Assembly: GCA_026119855.1 (NCBI GenBank)
Contig: JAOWBW010000282.1
Span: 1,510,085 to 1,574,084, forward strand
Direction: 5' to 3'
DNA length: 64,000 bases
Origin: Campanula takesimana
Lineage: Eukaryota; Streptophyta; Magnoliopsida; Asterales; Campanulaceae
The translations under genes were made by a program, and so were the position numbers. The notes under the pieces are model-generated. The model ran no database searches. It saw only the letters and a program-made list of their open reading frames with translations, and was not told the DNA's origin. Position 1 is the stretch's first letter. The number at the start of each line of letters is the position of its first letter. Shown here piece after piece: positions 45,787 to 58,600 of the stretch.

Positions 45787-46401
45787 GGTTGGCCATGGTT
45801 GAGTCAATGAATGGTGGAATGGTCGAGTCAATGTAATAAATAGTCGAGTCTAAAGTTGTAAAAATTGAGTCTTCCGTGAAATGAAATGAATCATTTTTAC
45901 TTCTATTCCCTCTAGACTTGAGGCATTATTTTAAAATTACATTAACTCTCAGAATCGCTTTGATTAATGTTTCCAAATTATTGCTATGTCCCCAAAATAG
46001 CGAGTTGACTCCCCAAACATAACAGTCAACAACGACTCATTAAAGGATGAATGGACCTAAACATAAAAGGGTGCTAAATTCAAACGATTAATCTTGATGT
46101 GAATGAATGTTGTGATCAATTGGCATGAAGAAAACCATTAATGGCAAATCTTCTCGCATACACTCTCCTGATACACAACCCCATACATCTTTCTGAGATA
46201 AATCCCTGATACACGCCAAAGGCATCCCGAGACAGTGAAAAAGTGAGGGCGTTGTTGCTCAACCACCGAGGTTTAACCGTGATCACGTGTGCGCAATCGG
46301 GCAAAGGGCTTCCCGGACTTTCAAAGTCAGCCCAAAGTGACAGGCACACCGCCAAGGGGCTACAAAGGAGCTAATACCCGAGAAAGCGAGCTAGGGTTAG
46401 T
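45787..46401 (+). mobile_element. Element B interior, continuing after the Sirevirus
   Basis: This segment aligns, in reverse complement, with 51530-52120 of element C. Both lie downstream of their own gag, which shows that B and C are related and in opposite orientation. It is non-coding. It ends abruptly at 46401 where C's LTR starts, at a point where C itself continues with homologous sequence, so C inserted into B here. Confidence 0.7.
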
Positions 46402-48156
46402 TGTAAGGATCCCCGCCCCACGACAAGGTCAACACGTGTCCAAATCCGAGATGGTTCCAAACACAATGGCACAATTTAATGGAGTCGCCACACTTTGTTA
46501 ATTTTAAACCCAACAAAATGAAAAAGGTTAGAGACAAAAGGTTTGGAGGTCAGGTTACGGCTTGGGAAGAGTTTTATGTCACCCAAGCCGCCTCGGTTAA
46601 AACTAAGTCTCCCTTGTTAATTAACAAAAGTGCATGTGTGTGTGTGTGTGTGTTTTAACGGAAAATCTCTGTTTTTGATTGTTTATCAATTTTAACTGAA
46701 AAAGAAGGTTTTATTTGAACAAGAAACAACAGAACAAGGGGCAAAAGGGTCATTTTCCCTCTGACCCAAACCATCCGTACGGATGGGATGATCTTCCTTG
46801 GGATTTTTACAGTTTGTTCAGAAACAGTCCAGTTCCAGGCAGAAACAGAGCATTCTGCTGAAACTGGACTTAAACAGTTCTGATTCCAGTTTTATTTCAA
46901 CACAACAAACTTAAACAAAATCATTCCTATGCCTAATGATCATCAATTGAACCCAAAAACAAGTATTTAGGTGTGATCAAAGCAATCATTGGAGAAAATC
47001 ACACAAAGGTGATGAACATGGCCAAATGAGACAAAATGACCATTTGATGATTAAAGATGGAAACTTTATCATCAAGATGACATTTTTATACATTATTAAC
47101 CTCTTAGGGACCAAATTCTTGCATAAATATTCAATCTTTATGACCCAAAATGGGATTTCCAAGCTAAATCAAAAGGGTAAGATGATAAACACTAAGGTTT
47201 TATCATCCCACATGATTATCATTGCCAAATCAAAACAAAATCAACATAAAGATTTGGACTTTCACCACAGGAGTGGATCCTTAAGCCAAATACAACCTTG
47301 GGACAACATTATTTGACATAAAGATTTGATCTTTATGACCCCAAAGAGGATTTTGAAGCTAGATCAATGTTTGGATGATAAAGATTGAAACTTTATCATC
47401 CAAATGACCATCCTTGCTACCAATGAACAACATAATCAACCAAAACATGTGTCTTTTTTCATTAAAATAGATCATTAATTTGTTATAAGTAAGAAATTCA
47501 ACAAACCATGAGCATCCTTAGGTTAGAACCACTTTCACACAAAGTGTGAAGGGCACCTTGAATCATTCACGGTTTGGACCATAATGTATAACAATATATG
47601 TATATATATATATATATATATAGTGCTTGAAGGACAAGACTTGCAATAAGATTAAGATTAAAGTGCATGAAGGACAAGACTTGCAATGAAATTAAGTTGC
47701 TTGAATGGACAAGACTTGCAAGAATTAAGATTAAATTGCTTGAAGGACAAGACTTGCAAGAATTAAGAGATTAACAACAATAATATGAACAAACAAAAGA
47801 GATAAGATGAAGAGAAGGATGGGGGAGAAGGTGGCTTCACCTATGTTTAGTTAGGCCAATCTTCCTTTCTCTTTCACTCTCAAAACACTCTCAGGAGCAA
47901 TTTTCGCAGAGTAACACTAACAATAATCGTTTCTCCCCCCTCTGAATGATCAGCAAGGGCTTCAATTTATAGGCCCTATGACCTCCCAAAGTAGCCGTAT
48001 GGTTAGGGATGGTGCCTTCTGGATTTTTCCAATTTTTAATCTCAAAAAGGTCCTTGTGTTCCAAATCTATCCTAGTGAGGTCCTGGCCTATCAGTTTGTC
48101 CCTGAATGGTGCCAAGAATTCCTCTAATTTGGTCATTTCAGATTGGGGTACTTACA
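46402..48156 (-). mobile_element. Ogre/Tat-like element C, 3' LTR
   Basis: A 1755-bp minus-strand LTR with termini TGTAAGTACCCC (at 48156) and GGGATCCTTACA (at 46402), sharing dyads (46775-46782; degenerate at 47994), a C-run and microsatellites with copies A and B. It is taken as the 3' LTR because the tRNA-Arg primer site is absent on its downstream side, a purine-rich run sits on its upstream side (48157-48170), and C's gag lies to the right. Confidence 0.75.
47590..47765. repeat. Microsatellite and 40-bp minisatellite in element C LTR
   Basis: A (TA)n run (47599-47622) is followed by about four copies of a unit around gcttgaaggacaagacttgc. The same unit, fewer copies, is in element B's LTR at 26405-26475, next to its (AT)n run, so it is a family feature. 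Confidence 0.75.
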
Positions 48157-48170
48157 GAGCCCCTCGGCAA
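48157..48170 (-). other. Element C polypurine tract
   Basis: On the minus strand gttgccgaggggctc directly precedes the LTR start TGTAAG, giving a short G-rich primer-like tract. Confidence 0.5.
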
Positions 48171-48352
48171 CGTCGCTTTGGAGAAGCGGAGTTGTCGATA
48201 CATAAAGCATCCCAATCTGATGGGAGGACGGCTAGGGCCGATTTTGCTTCAGATGGCTAGACCTAGGGGTATAGGATTCCTACGTATCCCGTTCGTGGGG
48301 AATCAAGCCTAACGTAGTTCAGAAGAGGGGTGAGAGATTTTAAGGCTACTCA

Positions 48353-48928
48353 AACCTATGGGCGACCCTCGAGGTCGGGTGGAGAACTTAGCGTCTCAAG
48401 CCTAAGGGCGACCATAAAAGGTCGGGTGGAGAACTTAGCGTCTCAAGCCTAAAGGCGACCATAAAAGGTCGGGTGGAGAACTTAGCGTCTCGAGCCTAAG
48501 GGCGACCGTAAACGGTCGGGTGGAGAACTTAGCGTCTCGAGCCTAAGGGCAACCGTAAAAGGTCGGGTGGAGAACTTAGCGTCTCAAGCCTAAGGGCGAC
48601 CGTAAAAGGTCGGGTGGAGGACTTAGCGTCTCAAGCCTAAGGGCGACCGTAAAAGGTCGAGTGGAGGACTTAGCGTCTCAAGCCTAAGGGCGACCGTAAA
48701 AGGTCGGGTGGAGGACTTAGCGTCTCAAGCCTAAGGGCGACCTTAAAAGGTCGGGTGGAGGACTTAGCGCCTCAAGCCTAAGGGCGACCGTAAAAGGTCG
48801 GGTGGAGGACTTACCGTCTCAAGCCTAAGGGCGACCGTAAAAGGTCGGGTGGAGAAATTAGCGTCTCGAGCCTAAGGGCGACCGTAAAAGGTCGGGTGGA
48901 GGACTTAGCGTCTCAAGCCTAAGGGTTT
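48353..48928 (-). repeat. Twelve-copy 47-bp tandem array with hairpin units
   Basis: About 12 head-to-tail copies of a 47-bp unit (plus-strand phrase cctaagggcgaccgtaaaag, then gtcgggtggaggacttagcg). Each unit contains the inverted repeat cgacc-gtaaaa-ggtcg. Variation between units is a few bases. It lies about 0.2 kb from the 3' LTR in element C's untranslated region. Confidence 0.9.
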
Positions 48929-49920
48929 GGTCAACACTAACTACGAGATGGTTGACTAACAAGGATGGTCTTACATCATTTTGGACTGCTGGTCCTTTTC
49001 ACACAAGTTTGGACTTACGAAGGACTGTCGGTTCTTTTCACACAAGTTTTAACTTCTTAACTGGACTTACGAAGGACTGCTGAGGCATGGTCAACTTGAC
49101 TCTATGGGAGAGGGTTGACTAAATGGCTGGACTTACGAAGGACTGCCGGTTCTTTTCACACAAGTTTAGACTTCTTAACTGGACTAACGAAGGACTGTTA
49201 GGGCATGGTCAACTTGACTCTATGGGAGAGGGTTGACTAAATGGCTGGACTCACGAAAGACTACCGAGGCATGGTCAACTTGACTCTATGGGAGAGGGTT
49301 GACTAAATGGCTGGACTTACGAAGGACTGTCGGTTCTTTTCACACAAGTTTTAACTTCTTAACTGGACTTACGAAGGACTGCCGGGGCATGGTCAACTTG
49401 ACTCTATGGGAGAGGGTTGACTAAATGGCTGGACTTACGAAGGACTGCCGAGACAATAACGGATTTGACTTTCACTTGGTCAATCCTAAAGGTTTGGTCA
49501 ACACTAACTACGAGATGGTTGACTAACAAGGATGGTCTTACGTCATTTTGGACTGCCGGGATAACAACGGATTTGACTTTCACTCGGTCAATCCTAAAGG
49601 TTTGGTCAACACTAACTACGAGATGGTTGACTAACAAGGATGGTCTTACATCATTTTGGACTGCCGGTTCTTTTCACACAAGTTTGGACTTACGAAGGAC
49701 TGTCGGGGCATGGTCAACTGACTCTATGGGAGAGGGTTGACTAAATGGCTAGACTTACGAAGGACTGCTAGGGCATGGTCAACTTGACTCTATGGGAGAG
49801 GGTTGACTAAATAGCTGGACTTACGAAGGACTGCCGGGATAACAACGGATTTGACTTTCACTCGGTCAATCCTAAAGGTTTGGTCAACACTAACTACGAG
49901 ATGGTTAACTAACAAGGATC
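48929..49920 (-). repeat. Complex tandem array of gactgccgg units
   Basis: Roughly 1 kb built from two interleaved units. One is about 65 bp (catggtcaacttgactctat, then gactaaatggctggacttac); the other is about 120 bp (taacggatttgactttcac, then aacactaactacgagatggt). Copies are ordered irregularly, as in a higher-order repeat. Confidence 0.85.
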
Positions 49921-50745
49921 TGTTGGGGACAAGGGTCTCAACCTATAATGACTATTCTGAGTCAAGGTTTGACTTGGGTCAACTCCATCATTGGGGAGTT
50001 TGATGGGAAAATTGGTCTTACGTCCGACTAAGGACTGCCGGGGATAAGGGTCTCAACCTATAATGACTATTATGAGTCAAGGTTTAACTTGGGTCAACTC
50101 TACTCTACGGGACGGTTGACACATTTTTTTAACACGGAAGAAGAGCCTAGGGGTAACCGTTAAGACACATTGTGGACGAAAGAGTCCAAAACTTTGGGAA
50201 AGTCATTTTGAGAGGAGATCAAAAGCATTTTGCTTGAAACATGGTCTTTGATAAATGATGCCAAAAGGGAAAATTTCGGAAAAGCTTATTCCTAAAGGCA
50301 AATCTTTTAACAAAGCATTTTAGTCAAATTTTTGATTTTAACTTAACCATGAGGTTTGTTATGCATAAAGTCCTTTGGAGCTTTGTCCATTTCTTAGGAG
50401 CGATCGGGAGTAAAGAACCCTTTTGTCGTCGATGTTGGGGTAGCCCCACGTCCTTATAGTCATCAATGTTGGGGTAGCCCCATGTCCTTGTTGGCGTCGA
50501 TGGTGGCATAGCCCCATGTCTTTGTCGGTGTCGATGGCGGAGTAGCCCCAATATCATCTTCTGACCTTGGAATGAGGTTAGGAACTCATCCCTTTTTCAT
50601 GACGCACCCTTTATTTTGCCTAGGACGCCCTTGCGGGTTTTCAACCTAGCGGGCTACTTTTTTTTGCGTCTTTCATGGCACACCCTGTTTTTTGCCTAGG
50701 CTGCCCTTACGGGTTTTCAACCTAGCGGGCTACTTTTTTGGTGCC
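49921..50745 (-). repeat. Three further small tandem arrays in element C
   Basis: At 49921-50120 a unit of about 115 bp (gggtctcaacctataatgac) occurs twice. At 50425-50545 a unit of about 39 bp (gtcgatgttggggtagcccc) occurs four times. At 50600-50745 a unit of about 75 bp (gcgggttttcaacctagcgg) occurs twice. None resembles the arrays at 48353-49920. Confidence 0.85.
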
Positions 50746-52280
50746 CCTCCTTTTTATATGAGTGATCCAGCCGACTCGATAGAACGGGAACTTTAAAGTA
50801 TTTTTCTTAGAGGAAACATGAAAAGGCATTTATTTAAGCGGGAGAGAGTCCCTCAATTGTATCATGAAATAGGAGGAAGCCCCTGCTTAATAGAACATAA
50901 GTGTTTAGCTCTTTCCTAAGATGTAGAGAAGAAGACTTGTCGAGACATTTGAAATTTGTCTTGGTTAAAATTATCAAAATGATTGCTGGAATGGACCATG
51001 TTTATTATTAAGTCAAGATTATAACAAGCAATTAGCCTTAACATGTGTGAATGTTGTGATCAATTAATGATTAAGATTCGATCAATGGCAAGATCAAAAG
51101 GTGTTTATGGGGAATTGGTCCTTGTCTGGTAAATTGGTCATTGATGGGATCGTGGGGAGAGGCTAGGCTACTTTGGGAAAGCCATGGTTTGACCGTTCTT
51201 TCTCATGCTATGACCGGACCCGAAGGTTGCCTACGTTCCCCTCAATTTGAGGAGCTCAGGTCGCCGTAGTTCGGCCATGGGGCCGTCTTTGCCGGGGTTT
51301 GTGTCATTTTGTAGTGGATTCCTTGGGATGGACCTTCTTTCGAATGAACGGGCCTTCTGAAGTGAGTTCCTTCTTGGTTGTCTTTTGACATGGACTCCCT
51401 TTCTTGCTAACCCTTGGGGGTGGACTTTGCGGTGCACTTTTGAGGCGAACTTCCTTTTCACATGCATTCATTTCCTTTCCTTCTTTCCACATATTCATCC
51501 TCTCCTTCTTCTCATTTTTTTATTTTTTTTTTTGAGGGAGAGGGGAAACATTAGCCCCAACTCGCTGTCTTGGGATTTGGCTCCTTTGTAGCCCCTTGGT
51601 GGAACGTCCTTACTTCCGGCTTTGACTTTGAAGATCCGGGGAGTCCTTTGTTGCGCACGCGCGATCACGGTTGAATTTGAGCAATAGCATCCTTGCTTTT
51701 TCATTGCCTTGGGATGCCTTTGATGTGCATCAGGAATTTGTCTCGGGAAGGTGTATGGGGTTGTGTATCGGAAATGTGTATCGGGAATGTGTATGAGGGA
51801 AGACTTGCCATTAATGGTTTCTTCATGTCAATTGATCACAACATTTATTCACATCAAGATTAATTGTTTGCATTTAGCATTTTTCATTTGTGTTTAGGTC
51901 CATTCGTCCTTAATGAGTTGTCATTGACTAGTATGCTTAGAAGTCAATTCATCATTTTGGGGATGTAGCAATCCATTGAAAATAACAAGCAAGGCAATTT
52001 CAAGAGTAAATGTATATTGCAAATAATGTCTCAAGTCTAGAGAGAAGAGAATGAAAATGATTATTTTATTTAGATAACTTTGTACACACATGTCCAAGTC
52101 TGGACCTTTGTAAAAATGAAAAGACACAGTCCAAGACGGACTTTTGGTGAGAATCTGGATCCTACGAGGCTGGAAGACTCATCTTTTTTTTTTTTTTTTT
52201 TTAGGGATTGGCCCCTATGAAGTGAGATGTTCTGTTTCCTTCCTCCGTTGTTGGAGGGGTTGTCGGCGGCATATTCCATG
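50746..52280 (-). mobile_element. Element C interior, non-coding
   Basis: Sequence between the tandem arrays and the chromovirus insertion. 51530-52120 aligns with element B at 45787-46401. T-runs occur at 51516-51535 and 52182-52201. No pol domains are seen on either strand. The chromovirus target duplication ccatg is at 52276-52280. Confidence 0.6.
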
Positions 52281-54526
52281 TGTCACGACCCGAAATCTAG
52301 GCTCTATTTTATTAGTAATTAAGTGATTTTATTTAATTATTTGCTTATTTAATTATTTAAAGTATTATTTATTTAAATAATTATGTGTGCATTTTATGTG
52401 TTATAATATTTGTGCCTAGCATTTTATTCGAGTTATTTGGGCTAGTGTGGAAGTGTTGAGTCTTAATTGTTAATCGGGAGTGTAAGTAATTGTGCTAGTA
52501 TGGGGAGGGGGTCTAGTTGTAATATTTCAAAATAATTTCCCCTACTCCCTTACCTCCCTCACCTCCTTCTCCCTCCTACACTCCACCCCATTCTCCATTC
52601 CCAGCAAACTCACCCTCTCTCTCCTCCTTTGGTAAGTTTTTCTTCCTCTTCCTTCTTTCTTCAATTTCTTCTTCTTCCTCTCATTATTAATCATTTCTTA
52701 AAACTTGAAACATGTTTAGATCGTCGATAGGATCGTTGGAAGCCAAAAATAATTGAAATCCATCAACTTTGAGAAATCCGGGCAAGTTACTTTTCCCCCC
52801 TATTTTATGCTAGAAATGCTATTCCATGTTTATTTGATGTTTTGGATGCCATTTATTGCATCTTGGGTTGATTTGGGAGTGATTGGCATTTTATTCATAT
52901 TTTTGGGAAATTTGGTATTTGAATCTTGTGTTGGGTTTCTAGATTGTGTTATTTAGTCCCATTACAAGCCTATAAGTTGTTTTGGTTCATAGTTGTGTAT
53001 ATTGCTAGCCTTGGTTCCAAGTATTTGTGAAATGGTGAAAGATTTGGGTTGGTTTGAGTTTTGGTTTGAAAATGGTGGAAACCCAGAATTTTGGCCGGAA
53101 TTTGTCTTTCCGGGAAAGGAGGCGCGCGCATCCCTCCCTTGGAGGCGCGCGCACCCTTATGTCCCTCTTGATCAAAAAATGCTTCTGTCCCCTGGAGGCG
53201 CGCGCATCCCCCCTTAGGAGGCGCGCGCACCCTCTCCTCCTCCCAACTCGATTCTCCAACTGATCTAGGAGGCGCGCGCATCCCTCCCTTAGGAGGCGCG
53301 CGCATCCCCCTCCCCTGTTATGAAATTTATTCCCCTTCTTGGTCCAAACTTTCGAGGGTCATATTTTGTTCATACGAACTCCGTTTTAGGCCTGTAAATT
53401 ATCATTTCAAAGCTCTCCTTAAGCTCTTCGAGATGAGTGAGTAAATTTGGTCGAGTGCTCGATTTAACTGAACCCTTTGTGGTCAAATGTGATATGGGAA
53501 TTGTGTTATCATTGTTAAGATTGTTGGAACACTTTAATTGTGCGTTGTTGGTTCATTTCACTTTCTTGGTGACTAATTGGAATGGTTCCCTACTTTGGAA
53601 CCTTAAGTTGTTCAGTCATGCTAAATTATTATTACTTAGCATTTATTTGAAAGTCCAGCTGGTATTTTGTGTGTGTTTGGGCGATGGGAAAGATTATAAT
53701 GGCAAAGCCAAGTCCATTATAATGTTGACCATTGTTTTGCCCCCTTCTTTACCCCTTCTCCAGATTGGCCTTGGAAAGGATAAGTCAGCGTTCCTTTGTG
53801 AATGTATCTGGCTAGCCGGCATGACTTTGGGTCATGGTCCTTGTCCCTTGTGACACTTTTATGGCTATTGGTTCCGGTACCGGGGTTTTCTCTTCGGCTT
53901 TCATGCTATTATGAAGATGATGATTTGTTGATTAGTGAAGCTGCGCAGCGATCCTTTATTTGGATGTTCCGGTTTGGAAAAACCTTGGCTATATCCTTTG
54001 TTATGTGTTTATTTCCGCTGCTATCTGTTATATGATAAGTGCTATGTGCTATGTGATATTTATTATTGCTTATTGTATATTGCATCATAGCATGTCATGT
54101 AGTTGCATTAGTAACTTATTGAGATTTATCTCACCCCCTTTCTTTTTATCTTCGTTTTTCCTTAACCCCCCCCAGGTGCTAAGGATTAGTCTCGCTGATC
54201 ACGAGAAAGAGGACGTCGAGTGTGGATCCATTCTTTTGGGGAAGGTTATTATAGGTTGGTTTACATTATGTAAATGTGTAACCATTTTGGGATAGTTGTA
54301 CCAAACAATGACGTCACTAAGTATTGTATTTTGTATTTTGTTGGGCATAAACTTGTGGAAGTTTATGATAGTTGTAAATGGGTTTTTATCAACTTGGTTT
54401 TGTAAAACTTTGGATCATTACCTTTTTAGTGTCAAATGAAATTTTTAACTTCGATATTTCTTAGTTTTGGTTTTAAGTCGACGTCCAGCTCGCGGTCTCG
54501 GGCCCGCGGGGTCCGGGGTCGCGACA
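52281..54526 (+). repeat. Chromovirus 5' LTR
   Basis: It starts TGTCACGACCCGAAATC. Six GC-rich motifs lie at 53118-53309. A conserved stretch ttattgagatttatctcacc leads into a C-run and cag (about 54117-54177), also found in the 4.0-kb solo LTR. Small reading frames inside recur in both LTRs but are not gene-like. Confidence 0.9.
53118..53309. repeat. Six-copy GGAGGCGCGCGCATCC array, 5' LTR
   Basis: Six copies of ggaggcgcgcgca(t/c)cc lie in three pairs in an otherwise AT-rich LTR, 0.84 kb from the LTR start. An identical arrangement is in the 3' LTR at 59985-60176. Confidence 0.9.
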
Positions 54527-54528
54527 GT

Positions 54529-54540
54529 TGGTATCAGAGC
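54529..54540 (+). other. Chromovirus primer-binding site
   Basis: A perfect tggtatcagagc, complementary to the 3' end of initiator-Met tRNA, lies two bases after the 5' LTR. Confidence 0.9.
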
Positions 54541-54638
54541 TATGGCATTAGCTCTATGTATAAGTCTAGGTGGATTAGTATGACCTAGGTGGGTAGTAGT
54601 GTGCGGAGTGATTAACGGTTGATGTTTTATGCAGGTAA

Positions 54639-55694
54639 TTGTTCTCAATGTCTGGAAGAAGAAACAGAGGAGGTACTAGTGGGGCACCGAATCGGGATGA
54701 TACAAGGGAAGAAGCCCGTGCCATGTTCCAAGGCATGTTTGAGGCGGCCATGAAGGCCATACATGATCAAGGTCCGAGGGTAGAACAAGCACCACCTCGT
54801 TATGGATTGGAGCAATTTCTGAAGTTGAAACCGGTTGAATTCAATGGGGAGCCCGATGTTCGGAAAGCTGAGTTGTGGATTGAGTCGATGGAAAAGATTT
54901 ATGATGTATTTGGGTGTTCGGATGAGGACAAGGTCCGATTTGCGGCTTACAAACTTGTGGGAGCCGCCAAGCATTGGTGGAAAGGTGTTAAAGCTACTTG
55001 GGATGATACTCGCACGGTGTATGCGTGGGAGTTGTTTGTGCGAAAATTCAAGGAGCATTTCATTCCGGTTGTTGATCAAAACCGAAAGGAGATCGAGCTT
55101 CTCAACCTAGAGCAAGGTGTGTTGTCTATCGCACAATACTCGGCTAAGTTCATAGAATTAGCCCGGTATTGCGACTATTTGGTGAGGACCGAGGAACAAA
55201 AGGCTATGAGATTTATTCAGGGATTGAAGACCTCCATCCGCACTCAACTTATTGCTCAACGGATTGTGACATTCCAAGATGCGGTGGACCGAGCCTATTT
55301 GATAGAGCAAGATATTGGGGAGCACAAAAGGAAAACCGAGGTAGCTAACCCGAGTAAGCAAGGAGCGCAAGGCAAGCCACAACACCGTTTCGACAACCGA
55401 GGTAACCCGGGAGCATCATCTCAGTTTAAGGGGCAAATCACACCGAGGAATCCGAGTTCTACTCCGGGGATTCAGATTAGGAAGCCTTGTACCTTTTGTC
55501 AGAAGGTAGGCCATGCGGAGGATAGGTGTTGGAAAAAGCAAGGCAAGTGCACCAATTGTGGGGAAATGGGGCACTTTGTGAGAGACTGCACGAGGTACCG
55601 AGGTCAAGCATCCGGGTCAGGAGTTGGTATTAATCAGGGTCAGAAAATGGATGCCGCAGGGAAGCCCAAAGTTCAAGGAAGGTTTTTGCCATGA
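54639..55694 (+). CDS. Chromovirus gag
   Basis: A 351-codon intact frame; ATG 54648 (MSGRRNRGG) is an equally likely start three codons in. It encodes the capsid/nucleocapsid protein that packages element RNA in cytoplasmic particles. The Retrotrans_gag domain (about residues 60-205) includes AKHWWKGVKATWDDTRTVYAW and WELFVRKFKEHFIP. Two zinc knuckles follow: CTFCQKVGHAEDRC and CTNCGEMGHFVRDC (about residues 285-320). The stop overlaps the pol start as ATGA (55691-55694), suggesting coupled reinitiation rather than a fused polyprotein. Confidence 0.93.
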   Translation: MFSMSGRRNRGGTSGAPNRDDTREEARAMFQGMFEAAMKAIHDQGPRVEQAPPRYGLEQFLKLKPVEFNGEPDVRKAELWIESMEKIYDVFGCSDEDKVRFAAYKLVGAAKHWWKGVKATWDDTRTVYAWELFVRKFKEHFIPVVDQNRKEIELLNLEQGVLSIAQYSAKFIELARYCDYLVRTEEQKAMRFIQGLKTSIRTQLIAQRIVTFQDAVDRAYLIEQDIGEHKRKTEVANPSKQGAQGKPQHRFDNRGNPGASSQFKGQITPRNPSSTPGIQIRKPCTFCQKVGHAEDRCWKKQGKCTNCGEMGHFVRDCTRYRGQASGSGVGINQGQKMDAAGKPKVQGRFLP

Positions 55695-58600
55695 ATCAAC
55701 AACAAGCTACCGATGATCCATCCGTTATTGGAGGTATTATTTCTGTGTCTAATGTGAGCGCACGAGTGTTAGTAGATCCAGGATCATCTCATTCATACAT
55801 TTCTGTGCAATTTGCTTCCATGTTAAATGCTGCATTCGAGTCTTTACCGTATGTGCTAGAGGTGTCGACCCCTATAGGAGAATGCTTGATTTCCGATCGA
55901 GTCTTTCGTGCTTGTGATGTGGTTATTTGTGGTCGTGTCCTTTGTGCGGATTTGGTAGTTCTTCCTATCCAAGACTTTGATGTCATTTTGGGTATGGATT
56001 GGTTGAGCAAGTTTCATGTGTCCGTTGATTGCCGTAAGAAAACTGTTACTTTTTCTATTCCCGATGTGCCTAAATTTGTGTTTGAGGCTAGTCCTCTGAG
56101 TAGAAAGGTTCGCTTAATTTCTTTTATGAAAGCGAGAAAATTATTGCATAGTGGTTGTGAGGGGTATTTGGCTAGTGTTCTTGATACTAGGAAAGAATCC
56201 CCTAGTTTGGATAGTGTTCGGGTAGTTCGGGAATTTCCCGATATTTTCTCTACCGAGTATGATATGCCTCCCGATCGTGAGATTGAGTTTTGTATAGATC
56301 TTTTGCCGGGTACGGCTCCGATTTCGAAAGCGCCTTATAGGTTAGCTCCCGCTGAGTTGAAGGAATTGAAGGTTCAATTGCAAGAGTTGCTTGATCGAGG
56401 GTTTATCCGCCCTAGTGTTTCCCCGTGGGGAGCACCGGTTCTATTTGTGCGGAAGAAAGATGGTTCGTTGAGATTGTGTATAGATTACCAGAAGTTGAAT
56501 CAGGTTACGGTGAAGAACAAGTATCCTCTACCGCACATCGATGATTTATTTGATCAACTTCAAGGGTCCGTTGTGTTTTCCAAGCTTGATTTGAGGAGTG
56601 GGTACCATCAGTTGAAGGTTCGATCGGAGGATATTCCGAAGACTGCCTTTCGCACTCGTTATGGTCATTATGAGTTCTTGGTTATGCCGTTTGGGTTGAC
56701 TAACGCGCCGGCCGTGTTTATGGATTTGATGAACCATGTTTTCCATCCTTATCTTGATTCGTTTGTGGTGGTTTTCATCGACGACATTCTTGTTTATTCG
56801 AAATCTCGAGAGGAGCACGAGCAGCACTTGAGGACAGTTTTATCCGTCCTTGCGAGGGAGAAATTATTTGCGAAGTTCAGTAAATGCGAATTTTGGCTCG
56901 AGAAGGTGTCATTTCTGGGTCATGTGATTTCGAAAGATGGGATTTCTGTGGATCCGTCAAAGATTGAAGCCATAGTGGATTGGAAGAGACCCGAATCAGT
57001 GACAGAGATTAGAAGTTTTCTGGGTTTAGCCGGGTATTATAGAAGGTTTATTGAGGGGTTTTCGAGGATTTCTACTCCGATGACTCAGTTGACCCGGAAG
57101 AATGTTCCGTTTGTATGGACCGAGAAATGTGACAAAAGTTTCGAGGAATTGAAGAAGAGGTTGACTACCGCACCGATCTTGACTTTGCCTAATGGGAGCG
57201 ATGGCCTAGTGATTTACAGTGATGCTTCGAAAGAGGGTTTGGGTTGTGTGTTGATGCAGAATGGGAAAGTAATTGCGTATGCTTCGAGGAAGTTGACCCC
57301 TAGTGAGCAGAATTACCCGACTCATGACATGGAGTTAGCGGCTATTGTATTTGCGTTGCACAAATGGAAGCACTACCTTTATGGGGCGAAGTTTGAAATT
57401 TTTACGGATCACAAGAGTTTGAAGTACCTTTTCTCCCAGAAAGAGTTGAATAATAGACAGCGCCGATGGATGGAATTGTTGAAGGATTATGATTGTGCGA
57501 TTTCCTATCATCCGGGGAAGGCGAATGTGGTAGCCGATGCGATTAGTAGAAAATCTTATGTGACTTCGATGATGGTTCGTGAATGGAAAATGCTTGAGGA
57601 TGTTCGAGATTGGTCTCCTCGTGAATCGAGACATGGGGTTATTTTTGCGAATATTAGGGTATCTCCGACCCTAGTTCAGAGAATAAAAGAGGCTCAGAAA
57701 GAAGATCCCGAGTTAGTGAAGATAATGGGTAAATTGAAGGAAAAGAACTTCGAGGATTTTTCTATTAGCTCTTGTGGAGAGTTGACTTTTCGTGGTCGTT
57801 TGTGTGTTCCGGATGTTGATGGAATTAAGCAGAGAGTTCTTGATGAGGGTCACAAATTGAGGTATACTATTCATCCGGGTAGTACGAAGATGTATCAGGA
57901 TTTGAAGCAACAATTTTGGTGGATTAATATGAAGAGGGAAATAGCGGAGTATGTTTCGAAGTGTCTAACGTGTCGGCAGGTCAAAGCCGAGCATCAGAGA
58001 CCCGCGGGATTACTTCAGCCGTTAGAGATTCCCGAGTGGAAATGGGAGCATGTGACTATGGATTTCGTTACGGGACTACCTCGTACCCGTAGGAAGTATG
58101 ACAGTGTTTGGGTAATAGTGGATAGATTGACTAAGAGTGCCCATTTCTTGCCCTTTGACATCAGATATTCGATGGAGAAGCTTGCGACCCTTTATATTGA
58201 TGAGATCGTTAGATTGCATGGGGTTCCGGTTAGTATTGTGTCAGATCGAGACCCGAGGTTTACTTCTAGGTTCTGGAAGGCGTTTCAGGAAGCTTTGGGT
58301 ACAGAGTTGCGATTCAGTACAGCTTTTCATCCCCAGACCGATGGTCAATCCGAGAGGACTATTCCGATTCTTGAGGATATGTTGCGAGCATGTTCGATAG
58401 ACTTTTCTGATTCTTGGGATTCGCACCTACCGTTAGTGGAGTTCTCTTACAACAACAGTTATCAGGCTAGTATTGAGATGGCACCGTTTGAGGCCTTGTA
58501 TGGAAGGAAATGTAGATCGCCTATTTGTTGGGATGGGGTCGGTGAAGCGAGAGTTTTGGGTATTGATTTGCTTCGGGATTCGGTTGAGAAAGTCAAAGTT

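Noticed and set aside
48353..48928. CRISPR-like look of the regular 47-bp repeats
   Set aside because: Units are contiguous with no unique spacers, and the setting is a plant retrotransposon.
52753..53305. Open frames in the chromovirus LTR, including an Arg/Ala-rich one over the GC-rich array
   Set aside because: They recur in the second LTR simply because the LTRs are copies; both strands are open over the same repeats and no start context or homology supports them.
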